64,000 nt of DNA from Carposina sasakii (GCA_014607495.2 CP053161.1:8131115-8195114); one strand, 5' to 3'. Shown: positions 30,148 to 42,949, numbered from the stretch's first letter. The notes: generated by a model not told the origin, from the sequence alone. Numbers and translations: made by a program.

Positions 30148-30330
30148 AGGGGGTAATGTTAAGCGAAATGCTATGAAATTAGCCAACTACAGAAAACTTA
30201 TTCACAAAATTATAATTTATAGTCACTACTAACTGAACTTGTACATCTTAAATATACCCTCAGTGGCACCATGGTTCTATCGGCCCTTGGTGCTCTGCCT
30301 ACCCCGTAAGGGATAAAGTTATGAACGAAC
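30148..30330 (+). repeat. SINE-like repeat Z, copy 2
   Basis: GTCACTACTAACTGAACTTG, TATCGGCCCTTGGTGCTCTG and CCCCGTAAGGGATAAAG, complement of the other copies. It lacks the CACCTGTCACTACTA 5' neighbour seen elsewhere. Confidence 0.65.
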
Positions 30331-31003
30331 ATTTTTGCTTTGCTGGAAGAAATCTCTTTCAGAGATAAGCTCGCCATTGTACATTTTCTTATATAATGAC
30401 TGTGTTTTATTAATATTCTGTGTGTACAATAAAGAATATAAGAACATTCTTAGACTTGTTTAGGTATTATCCATACTATCTAGGAAAATAAACATGTGAT
30501 TTTAAGTCTCAATATTTGCGAATCGGTTACTAGCTCTTCCATTAGCCAGCCAGCAGCCAGTTGTCTCCTATAATCCGAAAGTATCAAGATTTATCTATCT
30601 GGCTCCAACAGCGTTTCTGCTTAGATTTTTCTAACACCTAAAAATAGTTAGGACAGAAAGAGCAGCGCTTCTGTCGCCGATAGCACTCGTTAGCCAGGTG
30701 TGACGCGGCTTCGGGATGCTTGTCAATTAGAACGCACAAAGTGCCGCTGTAGCATCCAAGGGACGGTGAAAAAAGGAGATGATTTAACACTGTTTAGGGA
30801 AAATCATAGACCACAGAAACAATGTGTGGTCTGTGGGGAAAAACATGGTGAGGAAGCTGCCGCAGAAAAGTAGTAGCTATGGCTATATTACATTATTATA
30901 TTTAAGAATTACCGTTTTTCCCGGAATTTGGAAAAATCTATTGATAGAGCTCCCCTGCACTCCTCCCTTTTTAGGCCCTCTAGTTTCGTTTGTCCACTAT
31001 CTG

Positions 31004-31339
31004 TCACTCAATCAGCCAGTCTGTAACTAAAAATATGCGTATGTAAAGGTATATATGATTCTGTGCTATGGTGAATGGTACATGTTGGCCAGTGGTTCGT
31101 GCTTGTCGCATGGCAGCATTGTTTGCCACAGTTCTCCATTGTATCTGGTCCATGGTAGCATCGTACCGCATAAATCCTCGCACTACAACAGTGTCGCACC
31201 AACTTATCGAGCTCAGCCATTTCTCCGACGTCCGCTGAGAAATTCTACTGGATTTATTGTCTACGACCGCAATATTTTCGAATAAACGTAAAGTTCGTAA
31301 CAATCGCCGCGCAAGAAATTGTATGTCATTATTTCTCAT
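31004..31339 (-). pseudogene. Possible fragment of a non-LTR retrotransposon ORF end
   Basis: The minus strand translates to RRTSEKWLSS..., then IQWRTVANNAAMRQAR, vaguely like the C-terminal W-containing motif of insect LINE reverse transcriptase ORFs. Overlapping open frames suggest decay. Weak. Confidence 0.25.
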
Positions 31340-31427
31340 CAGCAGCTGCAGTTTCGTTTAGAGATGCTGTGGATATTTATATGTGATTATTTTTCATTAT
31401 GTTTTTTGTGCCCACACAGGGAAACAT

Positions 31428-31510
31428 AAAATAAATATATAATCACGCACTAACGGCACCACACAATAAAGTTACTTGTCCCTCTACAAAGATCCTGTTC
31501 TGTATGAAGG
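31428..31510 (-). repeat. Deleted copy of SINE-like repeat Z
   Basis: TATATAATCACGCACTAACG, then TTGTCCCTCTACAAAGATC in the same order as 35624-35839, with the middle lost. Confidence 0.45.
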
Positions 31511-32655
31511 GTAAAGCAGCTACATATTTGTTTGCTCCTGCTATGATTCGAATCCAGGACCTTTAGCTTACCACAGAGGGCTTTAGGAGGGCCCTAGCAA
31601 TACTTTTTTGACAGCAAACAGTACCTACACATAGCGATAGAACTGCGTTAGCAAATTTTGTGCAATTTTCGCATTGCAATTGCGATTTGTGATTGCAGTT
31701 ATGTACCTAATACGAATTTTATATGCGAAGAGAAAATATTTTTCTATTTTAGCTTTCCTTTTATTAGATACATAATAAGGGGCCGAATTCTTACCAGGTT
31801 TGAGAGCATTATTCAAAGTGCCTGTCAACTCTCAAGATCTCCCAAAATGCATTTTTAATCTGTACTTTTGGATGTATGGTAACATTCTTGCATATTACGA
31901 CTTATAAACTTCAGGGCGAGTAACAACGCGGAGTTATAAAAACTATAGGATTGTTAGTGGGTTCGACGAATATCTTGAGGTTAACCTACTGAGTTAACCT
32001 ATTAACGGCGGGGATTATTTTAGGATAGCTACTTCTAGTAAATCTGTTATGTAGTTTTCATATTTTTTATTTGTCAAACTACTAGAACCAATACTAGGTA
32101 GAGCTGAAGACAAAGCATTTGCATCGCGTCCCGAGGTTAAGCCCAAGCGTAGTGCACATGTCGCTTTATTGTACATTTCAGGGGGTTTAGCATTCCATTT
32201 GTGGAGCCGGTCGGGTCTAATAGTGGCGTATTGCGGTTTTATTAACGTTTGCTGCGACCTGCATTACATTCCGCAACTTGCGTCCCGTCTACAGCTTTTG
32301 TGTTCGTCTCGGTGACACGACGATTTGATTTTCAGTTGAATTTTTGGATTTAAAATGTTCCTTTTCGTCATGCTTTTCAGTTTCGTTTTTTTAGACAATG
32401 CTAAATCATTTTACAGATTCTAACTTCTTAGTTGTTACTTGTTGGAAAATGGGATCAAACAGAGTAAAAAACAGACGTGTTTGCAACGGTATCTGTATTT
32501 GCACTAATGCTCTAACGATCTGGATTGAGTGAGTGACTGATTGAATGAATGATTACTGCGAATGAAGTAGATGATGGAATGAAGGCCGGAGATTTAGATA
32601 TTCCCATGTTACTATTGTTAGCATTATTATGTTATTATTAGTAATAGTCTTTAGG
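31511..32655. other. No gene seen
   Basis: Unique-looking sequence; a G+C richer part at 32100-32320 has no open frame of note. Confidence 0.35.
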
Positions 32656-32994
32656 TCTATACTTATAATAACAATGTAACGGATCGCTGTCTGTACATGG
32701 AAGATATATAAGAAAAAATATTATAGAATACCTTTATCAACGCAATAGTAGGTACCCAAAACAATGATTTTTGGAATTTTTGTCTGTTTATCGGTTTGTC
32801 TGTGCGTTTGTGCACGCTAATCTCAGAAACGGCTGAACCGATTTCGATGTAGTTTTCAGGAATATATTGTGACAGGTCCCACTTAACATATAGGCTACTT
32901 TTTATCCCGGGAAAATGTTTTTATCCCGGATAATTTCGATATTTTGTTTTTTTTTTCTGTAGTCCACGCGGACGGAGTCGCAGGCGTCCACTAG
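32656..32994 (+). mobile_element. Non-autonomous Helitron, full length
   Basis: TCTATACTTATAATAACAAT to CAGGCGTCCACTAG, followed by T. Carries the full internal set: AACGCAATAGTAGGTACCCA, GAAACGGCTGAACCGATTTC, and TTATCCCGG repeats before the end. Confidence 0.8.
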
Positions 32995-33265
32995 TATTTA
33001 AATATAATTTATATATGTAATACAATAATGCAGTGCCCACAGAAGCGTCCTAGGGCTGTTCTATAGTGCGGTGGAGCGCGATGGGTCACTGTAGCGTGAA
33101 CTGCCCGCCTACGAAGGAAGGACAACAAGGAAGAGGCTTGTTCGTAGTTATTAGGCGTAAGGAGTCTTTCTGACAGCTCGTGTAGAGAAGAAAGAATTTG
33201 TTCAAAAATTGCTTGATAGGTGGCGCTGATAAGATGTGCCTTTTTATTCTATCTATATCTATACT

Positions 33266-33897
33266 TCTATACTAATATTATAAAGAGGTAAAGTTTGTGT
33301 GTTTGTATATTTGTTAAATTGTAAGGGGTAATCTCGGGATCTACTGAACCGATTTTAAAAATTCTTTCACCCCAATAGAAAGCCACATTATTGCTGAGTG
33401 TCATATGTTATAAAAATTTCCCGATATTCCCACGGGAAGGCAACCAACGGGAATTAATACTTTTTACGAAAACCGCTATACATATGAAGCTGAAATCGGG
33501 CATATGTTTTCATTGGGGACAATGATGAACGACTAAAAATGGATTTCCCGAAATTCCCACGGGAAGGGGACAAACAGGAATTCATAATTTTTACGAGAAC
33601 CGCTATACATATGAAGCTTAAATAGGGCATATATGTTCATTGGGGACAACGAGGAAGGACTAAAAACGGATTTCCCGAAATTCCCACGGGAAGGGGATAA
33701 ACGGGGAATTTGAAATTTTTACGAAAACCGCTATTTATAAGAAGCTGAAATCGGATTAGGGTTACAAGGAAGCTCTAAGAACGTATTTTCCGAAATTCCC
33801 ACGGGAAGGGGACCAACGGGAGTTCCAAATTTTGTACTCTGTACCTACATATGAAGTTGTAGCTATATACTGATATGTACCGAGGGCGGGCCACTAG
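33266..33897 (+). mobile_element. Helitron family C with internal tandem repeats, copy 2
   Basis: Starts TCTATACTAATATTATAAAG and ends GAGGGCGGGCCACTAG before T. CCCGAAATTCCCACGGGAA-type motifs start at about 33420, 33546, 33674 and 33790, i.e. units of about 116-128 bp. Confidence 0.75.
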
Positions 33898-34860
33898 TTC
33901 TTAATATTTTTAAATTATATATCTTTCATTGTGTAGTCAATCTCTGCAGTGCGGATAGATATAATGAGAGGCCAAGTGATTGGTTCTGCTTAGTCTACAT
34001 TGGCGCATTGCATTGCATTTCTTCTTTGTCATTCCTTCATGTGCCCGCCCATTCCCGCCTGACACTACCCTCTTAGGCTCCATTTAGACCTACGCAATAG
34101 GTATTCCGAAGCGTATTGCTGTAACGTGTAGCCGTTCATTCCGGTTTTGCTTTTGAATGAAATGCATACTATCACTGAAAAAGACGGTTTTTCTCTTATT
34201 GAGTACTAATCAGCGTGATATCGTTAATTACTACATAATGGGGCATAATAAAAAAATATTGAAGATAGGCTTTGATATCGCATTTAAATAGGTACCAAAA
34301 TCTGGCCATACCCAAATTTTTAAAACCGTGTGATTCTGTTTGTTTACTGTAGGTAAATTTTTTGCTCTCTTTCTACTGCAACCAATGTGTCCCAGCTTCC
34401 GAATGATGGCATTTACTGGACTGACTAAACCGAAACGAAGGCGATTTGTTCTAAAGTAACATTATGCAATATGCGTTTTTTCCTTCCACCAATGAGATAC
34501 GACTGTTTAATTTAAAATACTATATTGTTTTAACAAAATATCAAACATTTGTTACATCGTCAGGGATGAAACGTGCATCGCCCATCTAAATCTTGGCAAA
34601 AGTATATTTTTATGCTGGCAGCCTCTCGGCGGAAATCTTTTCCAGCGTCTGTGTCCCGATCACTGTAATCTTGGAGTGTACAAGTTTTGTTATATAAACG
34701 CTTGCTTATGTTCCATTTACCTATAAAATCTCTGAGCCAGTTTTGAATATATCAGTATAATCTGTAAAAAGAAGTATATAGCTGTCATAGAAATTTATGT
34801 AAACTATACGGAAGATATAAATGCATACAATACATAATCGTTTTGTATAATAGCTGTAAG
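33898..34860. other. No gene seen
   Basis: Unique-looking, A/T-rich, no repeat recognised. Confidence 0.35.
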
Positions 34861-35070
34861 ATAATATAATATAATATAATATAATATAATATAATGTAAT
34901 GTAATGTAATGTAATGTAATGTAATATAATATAATGTAATGTAATGTAATGTAATGTAATGTAATGTAATGCAATGCAATGCAATGCAATGCAATGCAAT
35001 GCAATGCAATGCAATGCAATGCAATGCAATGCAATGCAATGCAATGCAATGCAATGCAATATAATATAAT
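34861..35070. repeat. Pentanucleotide microsatellite in ordered blocks
   Basis: 42 units of NNAAT on the plus strand: ATAAT x7, GTAAT x6, ATAAT x2, GTAAT x7, GCAAT x18, ATAAT x2. Open frames across it (HCIAL repeats on the minus strand) are artefacts of the 15-base periodicity. Confidence 0.95.
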
Positions 35071-35178
35071 GTATAATATAAAACCTAAGTGAATTTGTAT
35101 CACTTTAATCCAATCGTTACAAATTGTTAAAAAGTCGAGAGTGAACCGGTTTCTTTTAGGCAAGCGCGCTCCATCTTA

Positions 35179-35376
35179 GGCGCGGGCCAGACAGAAGAGA
35201 CGTAAGACGCGGACAGGGCGGTGTCGATTCTTTTCGTTCTGCGTCGCGCCCGCGCCCCGTCTCTTCTGTATGTTTTGCGTCGCGACGCTTCTATACATTT
35301 TGTATGAAAGGGACGCGGTAGAGACAAATGTCCGCGCCCCGTCTGCGTCTTACGTCTCTTCTGTCTGGCCCGCGCC
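35179..35376. mobile_element. G+C-rich MITE with TTA target duplication (PIF/Harbinger-like)
   Basis: TTA at 35176-35178 and 35377-35379 flanks inverted repeats that are perfect for 32 bp, starting GGCGCGGGCCAGACAGAAGA. 198 bp, no coding capacity. Three-base TWA duplications are the rule for PIF/Harbinger; the assignment is by that alone. Confidence 0.75.
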
Positions 35377-35425
35377 TTAGACTGCAACGGTGCTTACCAT
35401 CAGGCGCGTTGTGGTCAAGCGTATA

Positions 35426-35953
35426 TCTATACATATAATAAAAATGTAACGGATCAAAAAAATATTATAGAATACCTTTATCAACGCAATAGTACCTAAA
35501 ACAATTTTTGGAAATGTCTGTTTGTCGGTTTGTCTGTGCGTTTGTGCACGCTAATCTCAGAAACGGCTAAACAGATTTTGATGCAGTTTTCAGGAATATA
35601 TTGTGACATGTCCCACTTAACATTTACGAGTACATACATACATATAATCACGCCTTTATCCCTTACGGGGTAGGCAGAGCATCAAGGGCCGATAGGACCA
35701 CATGATGCCACTTCTGACCAATTTTGAGGGTATAATTGAGATGTACAAGTTCGGTTAGTAGTGACAGGTGGTCAGCCCATCGCCTACAAAACACCAAGAC
35801 CCTCTTGTCCCTCTACTGACTTGTACAGTATGTCCGGGAACTTAACATATAGGCTACTTTTTATCCCGGGAAAATGTTTTTATCCCGGATAATTTCGAGA
35901 TTTAGTTTTTTTTTTCTGTAATCCACGTGGACGGAGTTGCGGGCGTCCACTAG
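35426..35953 (+). mobile_element. Non-autonomous Helitron carrying a SINE insertion
   Basis: TCTATACATATAATAAAAAT to GTTGCGGGCGTCCACTAG before T. Interrupted by repeat Z at 35624-35839. Confidence 0.8.
35624..35839 (-). repeat. SINE-like repeat Z inserted in a Helitron, with 9-bp TSD
   Basis: ACTTAACAT is duplicated at 35615-35623 and 35840-35848. The insert is 216 bp; on the minus strand it ends in the simple tail TATATGTATGTATGTA. The duplication and tail indicate target-primed retroposition; the SINE class is inferred. Confidence 0.8.
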
Positions 35954-38850
35954 TTTAGTATAAAAAAATAAATAAAATACATAAAATATGCCATGATTCA
36001 TTCTACTTGACTTCTGGATTATGATAAAGTAGAAAGCTTTGGTATCAAACTAAAACGGAATATTTGTACCATGTTTTTCAACTACATTTGTACAAAACAT
36101 CGTAAGATTTTCCCTTTGGAAAGAATTTACTTTTGCTTATACTCACTTTAGTTAAGATTTCCGAATGTCCAATTGTCTCGAAACCCAATTTCCTGTACAT
36201 TTTCTTTTAAAATGTTTAAGGACGGGCTCTAAATATTTTCCGTACTAGGACAAAGACGAGATTGTTTCTCTAAATTAGATAGCTACTCTTTTATTTTCCG
36301 CTACGACCCAGACGTAAAGCAATTTCTAAGTTAGTTTTCAGTCTCTAAGGAAGCTTTATTAATACTGTGTCCACTATCAGGACACGAGTAGGTATGCGAA
36401 GGGAATGCGTTCATTATTAACCGTCTCCGTCCCCATGTTCGGACTTTTGGAATGTGAGTCCGTCTTGTATTTGCTCTAATTGACAATTGTCTACCTTTGT
36501 CCGTAAATACTGCTAGTAACGTTGGTTTAGTTCCATTTCCACTTTAATGAGGAAAGTATTGGTTTTTTACCCTCGGGCCTCGGAAGTAACAGGCTTAGAG
36601 CCGTTGCGCACTGCAACCGAATCGTTCGGCTATTTACGTATCTTACAAAAGCAAAGCCATAGCAAAAATATACAATTTATCGCTGATTGCATATGAAATT
36701 CGTATTATGTAACACCAATCGCAGAGGAATTTTGAATTGCAACGCGATAACTGTACAATTTTTGCTAATAAACTTCAAAATGTTTATTTAAGTTGCGCAG
36801 GCTACTTATTTACTAGAAATCATGTCGCACTGCATACGATATTCGTTATACGAGTTTTTTCCGTAATCTGATTACGTTTCCGAAAATGTATGATACTCGC
36901 GTATGAACAAAAATAATAATCTGCCCAATGATTTACAGAATCATTCAAAACTACAATAAATACCTATCGCATATTACTACGAATGTAAACGGACGCGTGT
37001 CAACCATTTTGGTTGTCATACGGTAATTGTTTCTGGCAAAAACTCAGTATTTGCAATGGGTCATATACATCGGAGCGCTATTCATTGCTGAAACGGCCCA
37101 GATGTCGGCTGCGACTGCAAAATGAAACACGTTAGCGCTTCGGCCGGCGTCAGCTCCCTTTTTTGTCGTGCCGCCTGTGGAAGGCCATTTATCAACTTTT
37201 TATGGAAACGCTTGTTTTAATTTATGCTTACACTAACTTCCGAGCGCCGACTATCTCCAACATCATTTGCAACCACAGCTTTGTTGCTGTTTATGCACAG
37301 CCACTCGAGCTGCTCGTCCCGTTTTAAAGCGAATTCCAACTCTATGTTTTCGTAATTTTCTCCATTTACTCGCAATCTATCCGCCGTTTCCTTTTGTCGT
37401 CGCCATTGGATTTAAATACTACTCTTTTTACTCTATGCATAGAATGATGAGCTTTTACGTTTTAGCATAATACAAATTATGAGTACTTAGCTACACCTAT
37501 ATTGAGATAGTATGCCGGTAGATAACACAAAGCTTTGATCAAAACATTTGTTGCTTTTCATAAATTGCATCTGATAAACAGAACTACGCGATGTACGTAC
37601 CCTTTAATTGAATAAAGATTTTTTCACTCAATATTTGCAGTTTTGCGATAACATCTTTCGGCTGTGGGGTAGATACGAATCTTATTCGTACTAATTAGTG
37701 AGTGAAAATTGTCGGATGTGTATTTTTGAATTATAGTTGGTATAAATATCTGGAAATCTACATATAATCAGGAGTTAACTGAACAGGTGCCAGCTGGGAA
37801 GTTAGTTTTGAGGTTCAAACTTCTCGGGTTCCCACAAACCGCTGGCCACACGACAAATTTCGCTAATATTAACTTTTGCTCCGAGTAAATTTCACTTGAG
37901 TTCCGCGGCCACTGCACTTTTAAGTGAGAAAGTTTTAATCTCGCAGCCAGTGGATGCACCTTCTGTCCTATTGCAAACATTATTTATACTGATCAAGCTT
38001 TAAAAATTGGAGTTCGGCTCTTCCCAACGCCTTTTTATAACTTTTCTACGGACTTAAACAAAAGCATTTTAGAAGATTAACGTCTTGGACACAGCTTTTA
38101 ATTTTCTATTAAGTACTGCAAATGGAGCGAGTTTTCGTCCTGACTCATTCTCACTCATAGAAGAAGGTAAACGTATATTTTCCTGCACGGTTTATTGCCA
38201 AGTCTATCGCCAACCGTATATCAGGCGACTGAATCCGTGCGGTACCTAACTATCTAATGCTTTTGGCAAATTCACATATATAAAATACTTTGGGAGCGAT
38301 CCTGTATGCAGTGTCATTCCGCCGTTGTAGCCTAAAAGCGGCCACTTAGGTATGTAATTTCGGTAAAAGGTTCACCGGTCGGCCCGGCCATTCTCTTCTT
38401 AATGTTTATTTAAGCGGAAAACTTGGACTCTTCTTACACAGATTACTTGATGAAACCCTTAATGCTACGTATCGGGCAATCTTATCTTGCGAGATAAAAT
38501 CGCGTGCTATTATCGCACCAAATTAACACGTTTATTGGCGTACCCATCTGCCGTCTCTGCATGCTTATGACGATAAAGTTTGATTTTTATTAGCTCTTGA
38601 AAGTCTGAACTTAAAAAGGATCGAGGCTTATCATGTTCCCTCGAAGTTTATTGTCGTCGTTGTGCCGGTTATATGGGCTGTCGACACTCTTCGGGTCACA
38701 TCTTTAATTATATAAACAGATTACGATAATATTGGAGTACTTTCTTTAATAAGCCCTACCAATTGACATTTTAATTTAATTGACATTGTGTTTTGATGGC
38801 TGCTTAAAATCCTATGATTTGTTAGAAGTACTATGTCATAAAGCTGTAAC
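35954..38850. other. Repeat-poor stretch, no gene seen
   Basis: About 2.9 kb of unique-looking sequence. Open frames at 37267-37470 (plus) and 37768-37980 (minus) show no recognisable domain. Confidence 0.4.
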
Positions 38851-39104
38851 AAACCGTATGTATTCGTTACTGAGTAACGGGTACTGCATCAAGTACCGAG
38901 TAATCGAAACGTTACCCAGGAATTCGTCTCGTTATTCGCATGTTTCGTATCATGGTATCATGGGTATTTTTCGTGACTGTTTCGGATCGCAAGTGGCGTA
39001 CGTTTGTTTTGATCGTATAATGACATTTAAATCGCTTATTTCGTATAAATTTTTTTACACTGTTTTTTATTCATGATAAATCCATTGCAAGTTTTTTACT
39101 GTTT

Positions 39105-39370
39105 TCAACCGACTTCAAAAGAGAGGGCTGTATGTTTTTTTTATTTTATTTTTATTTTTTATGTGTGTTACCTCAGAATCCGTGATGAACCGACGTTTCA
39201 TGTATACTTCCAGGTTGATCGATCTATGATGGGATCTATCCTCAAAATTGTAGGCATGTAGCGTGAGCGTTTGCTGATGATGGAATCTCTAAGGAATCAT
39301 TTAAAACGAGTAGCTATAGAGAATGGTCAGCTCATAATATAAAGAACGAGGGTCTGTGATTAGGTTTGTT
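39105..39370 (+). repeat. Interspersed repeat D, copy 1
   Basis: CAACCGACTTCAAAAGAGAG, a T-rich tract, GTGTTACCTCAGAATCCGTG, and CTGATGATGGAATCTCTAAG. Complement copy at 50335-50785. Confidence 0.65.
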
Positions 39371-39612
39371 TCCAGTAGTGGAGTAGGCTTGAAGATAATT
39401 TTTTCGTGAAATTTATGTTGCGTTAAGCCGTCAAAGTTTTAGAGGAAGAGGTAGACATGAGAATACTGACGGTTAGGGATTGTACCTACATATTCAAATT
39501 ATTTGTAATATATGTTGTAATTTACATGGTTTGTGCTGTTAAAGGCATGTTATGTGGATCGAACCTCAAGTGCCTAAGCATCCATTGTATTCTTTTTTAA
39601 TCTTCAAAGTTT

Positions 39613-39712
39613 TTTACTGTTTAGAAAACTTTAACCACAAACTCAACTTATATTAAAAGACTATTATTTTAATATAAGTTGAGTTTGTGGTTAAAGTTTT
39701 CTAAATAGTAAA
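39613..39712. repeat. Near-perfect palindrome
   Basis: Arms of about 45 bp (AAAACTTTAACCACAAACTC and its complement) around a short loop near 39662; only one or two mismatches. Confidence 0.8.
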
Positions 39713-39876
39713 TCCATTGAAAATTTGGTATATTACGTCGACAGTTCACGTCAATTCGACTCGTTACCAAACTACATACTATAGTTACTATACCATATGC
39801 GGTATCAAAAGTAACGAGTTCGGTAACGATACGATAGTAACGAGTACTCATGGTCAAAGTAACGAATACATACGGG

Positions 39877-42800
39877 ACGCTTTTATTCGTTACTTTTACA
39901 CCTCTACTATGTCATACTGAAGGTTAAAGGTAACCAGAATAGTTAACTCTTAACGAGCTATACAGGTTTAGGTAGTACGTGGATAGGTAAGAAGTTACTC
40001 GTAAAAGCATAATCTTAATAATCACAAGTATTCTACCTGTATTGAAATGAGTTGTATATACCTACTATTTATGGAAGTTATATGGAATTATATATTATGT
40101 ATGTACATTTATGTAGTTATTCTAAGTATATAATTTAGTGTTCACGTTATTGTTATTTTGACGTTCCTTTTAACAAAATGCATAGAGGAAAAATTTTATA
40201 ACGGGTTATTTTATTTACCTGAAGTGCGTGTGCTATAAAAACATCATAATGCAACAGCAATACCACTTACATTTGCCATAAATTTAGTCATAATAATTTT
40301 ATAGGCTATGCAGCCTTTTCCAGTAAGTAACCTTTTACATTTGAATCGGTTAGCAAAAAGGTTTCATTTCCAAAATGCATAAATACTGCGCCAAGTATAA
40401 AGGTACAGGAATTATCAGATGTGCAATGTAGCAGCCAGCATAGATAGACGATTAAATAAGTATGTGAAATAAAAGAAAATCTAATGAGAGTCCTCATTAA
40501 GCTCCTTTCCATTCTGCGCCGTGGCTCGGTGCGGTTTTCCTGTGCTATTGAATTTTGCAGCCGTTTGGTTTCCGAAGCGGATGCTGCTACCCTTAAGGCT
40601 CCGCCATTTTTGCATTTTAACACCTCGAATAATGAGCTCTTCTGCACCAAGCCCAACTTTATTGTAAATTCTTTAGAAAGATAATCTTTGAAAATGTTAG
40701 ATGTAATTTTCATGGACGGTATCGTAAATGTGGCATCGTTTGGCGGCGATTTCTTGAAATATGTTGCATTAAAAGCTGTTTAGACGGTGTACAGATATGT
40801 TAGGTTTCGTTTATTATCCTTGGGCCCACGTGATGCGACCGGTATGTTGAACAAATATGTGGCGATGCAAACCTGCATAAGCATCCCTGAGCTTTATATA
40901 CATAAAATGCAATGTCCCATATTTTCTCTCTTACTACAGTTAGCAATCCTTTTAGTTTAAAATGTCCAGTCCTGTTTTCTGTAACTTCAGTTTCAATCTC
41001 GGTAAATGACCATTGTCTAACATACACCGTAATGTGTCTCCATTTCATTGGTAAGACATTAACTTAATGAGTTAGGAGAGGATTCCTCGTCCGACTGATA
41101 AAACTTGTACGGAGTTACTTAAGACGTTAAAGAAGAAATAGAGTCTAGGGGGATGGAAGCAACGTGTTACCCATTTGTACTTGTTTATCAAGAGATAAGT
41201 GTCTGTGTATGCGGCGCGTCGTTTGCTGGCCGCCTCTGCTCATTAGTTCTGGGGAGATAGCGAGTTCGGATTCCTCCTTTAATTGCTGAACTATCCTGAC
41301 CGCACGGTGATTTACTGTCGCCGTTGTAATCCTAATACTGTCTACGAGGTGGAAGGATCCTTGCGTCTATACGGCTGCGTTTTATTTTTATGGCCGCGGA
41401 TTACGCTGTGTACGAGTATTTCAATTTGACGTCTAATCTGGAAGCAGTGGTTGCAACGTTTGCAATATTGAATTTGTTTTGTATATATTTATTTGTTTCT
41501 AAATGCTTGCTGGTAGATTTCTTTGCAAAAGCAGGTCGCCTGAAGAGTTATTCAATAGGTTGGATTTCCTTTTCTTCTTTTAAACATATCGCGTACGACG
41601 CAAATAACATTCGTTCTTTGCTCCGCATATTCTTAAAGCCATTATTCTCCTCTAGCTATTGTAATAAGTGTATTGTGGGCAACATGGTTTTCGACTTAGG
41701 ACACAAGTCGCATTGTGCGAAAAATGGAATTATAAGGGTGCCCAACCAGTGCGCGGTAAGCGTATTAGAGTAAGCGGAGGCTTGGCTTCCTTTGATTTAG
41801 CACTATTCATGGACCGCTGTCGAGGAAGTGCTGTGGAACGAATGTGGGAACAGTGCACAATAGGGATGCTGCCGTAGGTGTTTTAGGAACAGATTTAAGT
41901 TTGCTTGCTTAACACTAAAGATGTATGGGTTATTATTTGTGTGTTGTTCCTGCTTATAAAACTTTAAATGTATGTGATTTATTTGTTTTAGACGATGTGA
42001 TTAATATAAGTGTATTTTTAGTTACTTACGTAATTTTTTAAAGAAATATCTTGTCGTAATTCGAAAAAAGTGTATGATTCGTTATTTCTAGATAATTAAT
42101 TAAACAATGTCTTACAAGCACAAATTCACAATAATCGAGAATATCAAAGCCACAAACTTAATAAAATATCGGAAGCGTCCGCGCTCGTCGTACAACTATC
42201 GGGCTTTATGAAGAAACGACGCTTCTCGAATGTACAATGTGCTCTAAGCTCCTAGGCGGACGTACTCGAATTCACGGAATAAGTGCTTTGCTAGTCGAAA
42301 TGAACACCGCTTTTTGAGCCTTATTCGGAAAAAGCCGCCCACTTTTCCTCTAAGGAAATTACCATACGAGAGAGTGGGTTGCGGGAGCGGGCAAGCGTTA
42401 TAAAGATGAAGATTTCTGAAGTGCTCCTTAAGACGATTTTCTCCAGCCACTTAAGCCATCAAAGCCGTTTCGGTTATTTAATGGGATTTTATTTAATAAA
42501 TAAATGTGGGCAAAAGGTTGTTCTTGCGAGTAACGTATCGGAAAATCGCGGTTGAAAGTTTTTTCATAACATTTTATTCCACAAAATTTACGTGTGGTAT
42601 ACTCGTATGCGGCGTAGTTTTTGAAAATAAAGTCATCGTATACAAAAGGTATGCAACATTGAATAAGTCTAATACAATATGCATTAACAAGGCGATCCTT
42701 GTCGGGGTTAATGAAACTATTTCGCATATATTAGAGTCGGGTAGATTAGTAAATGTGGATGTTCTGTTTGACAGTTAGTAACGCCCTGCTATGCAAATTT

Positions 42801-42949
42801 CATTATCTGTAATGCGTGTTCCGCCGCACCCTGAGCCGTGGCGATTCTGCTAACTAACACGAGTTTAGTGTTCTGTATTGATGTTTAATGTGGTTTCTGG
42901 ACTTCTGGTACTCATGATAATAGTAGGTGAATGGATAGGTCACCAAACC
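39877..42949. other. Repeat-poor stretch, no gene seen
   Basis: Unique-looking. Open frames of 135 codons (40713-40306, minus) and 127 codons (41390-41773, plus) have no recognisable domain or splice context and are not called. Confidence 0.4.

Larger units (their letters stand above)
38851..39876. mobile_element. ~1-kb element with inverted ends, containing other repeats
   Basis: CCGTATGTATTCGTTACT at the left is the complement of AGTAACGAATACATACGG at the right (39856-39876). GTAACGA motifs recur near both ends. Repeat D and a palindrome lie inside, so it is composite. No transposase. Confidence 0.5.

Noticed and set aside
31004..31339. A host gene on the minus strand
   Set aside because: Two overlapping frames, both retroelement-like at best, and no splice sites that extend either.
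34721..35163. Three overlapping minus-strand open frames coding HCIAL/HYITL repeats
   Set aside because: They only read through the pentanucleotide microsatellite in its three frames; low complexity with no other coding sign.
40306..40713. 135-codon open frame, minus strand
   Set aside because: No recognisable motif; an overlapping frame on the other strand is also open, as expected for a chance stop-poor stretch.
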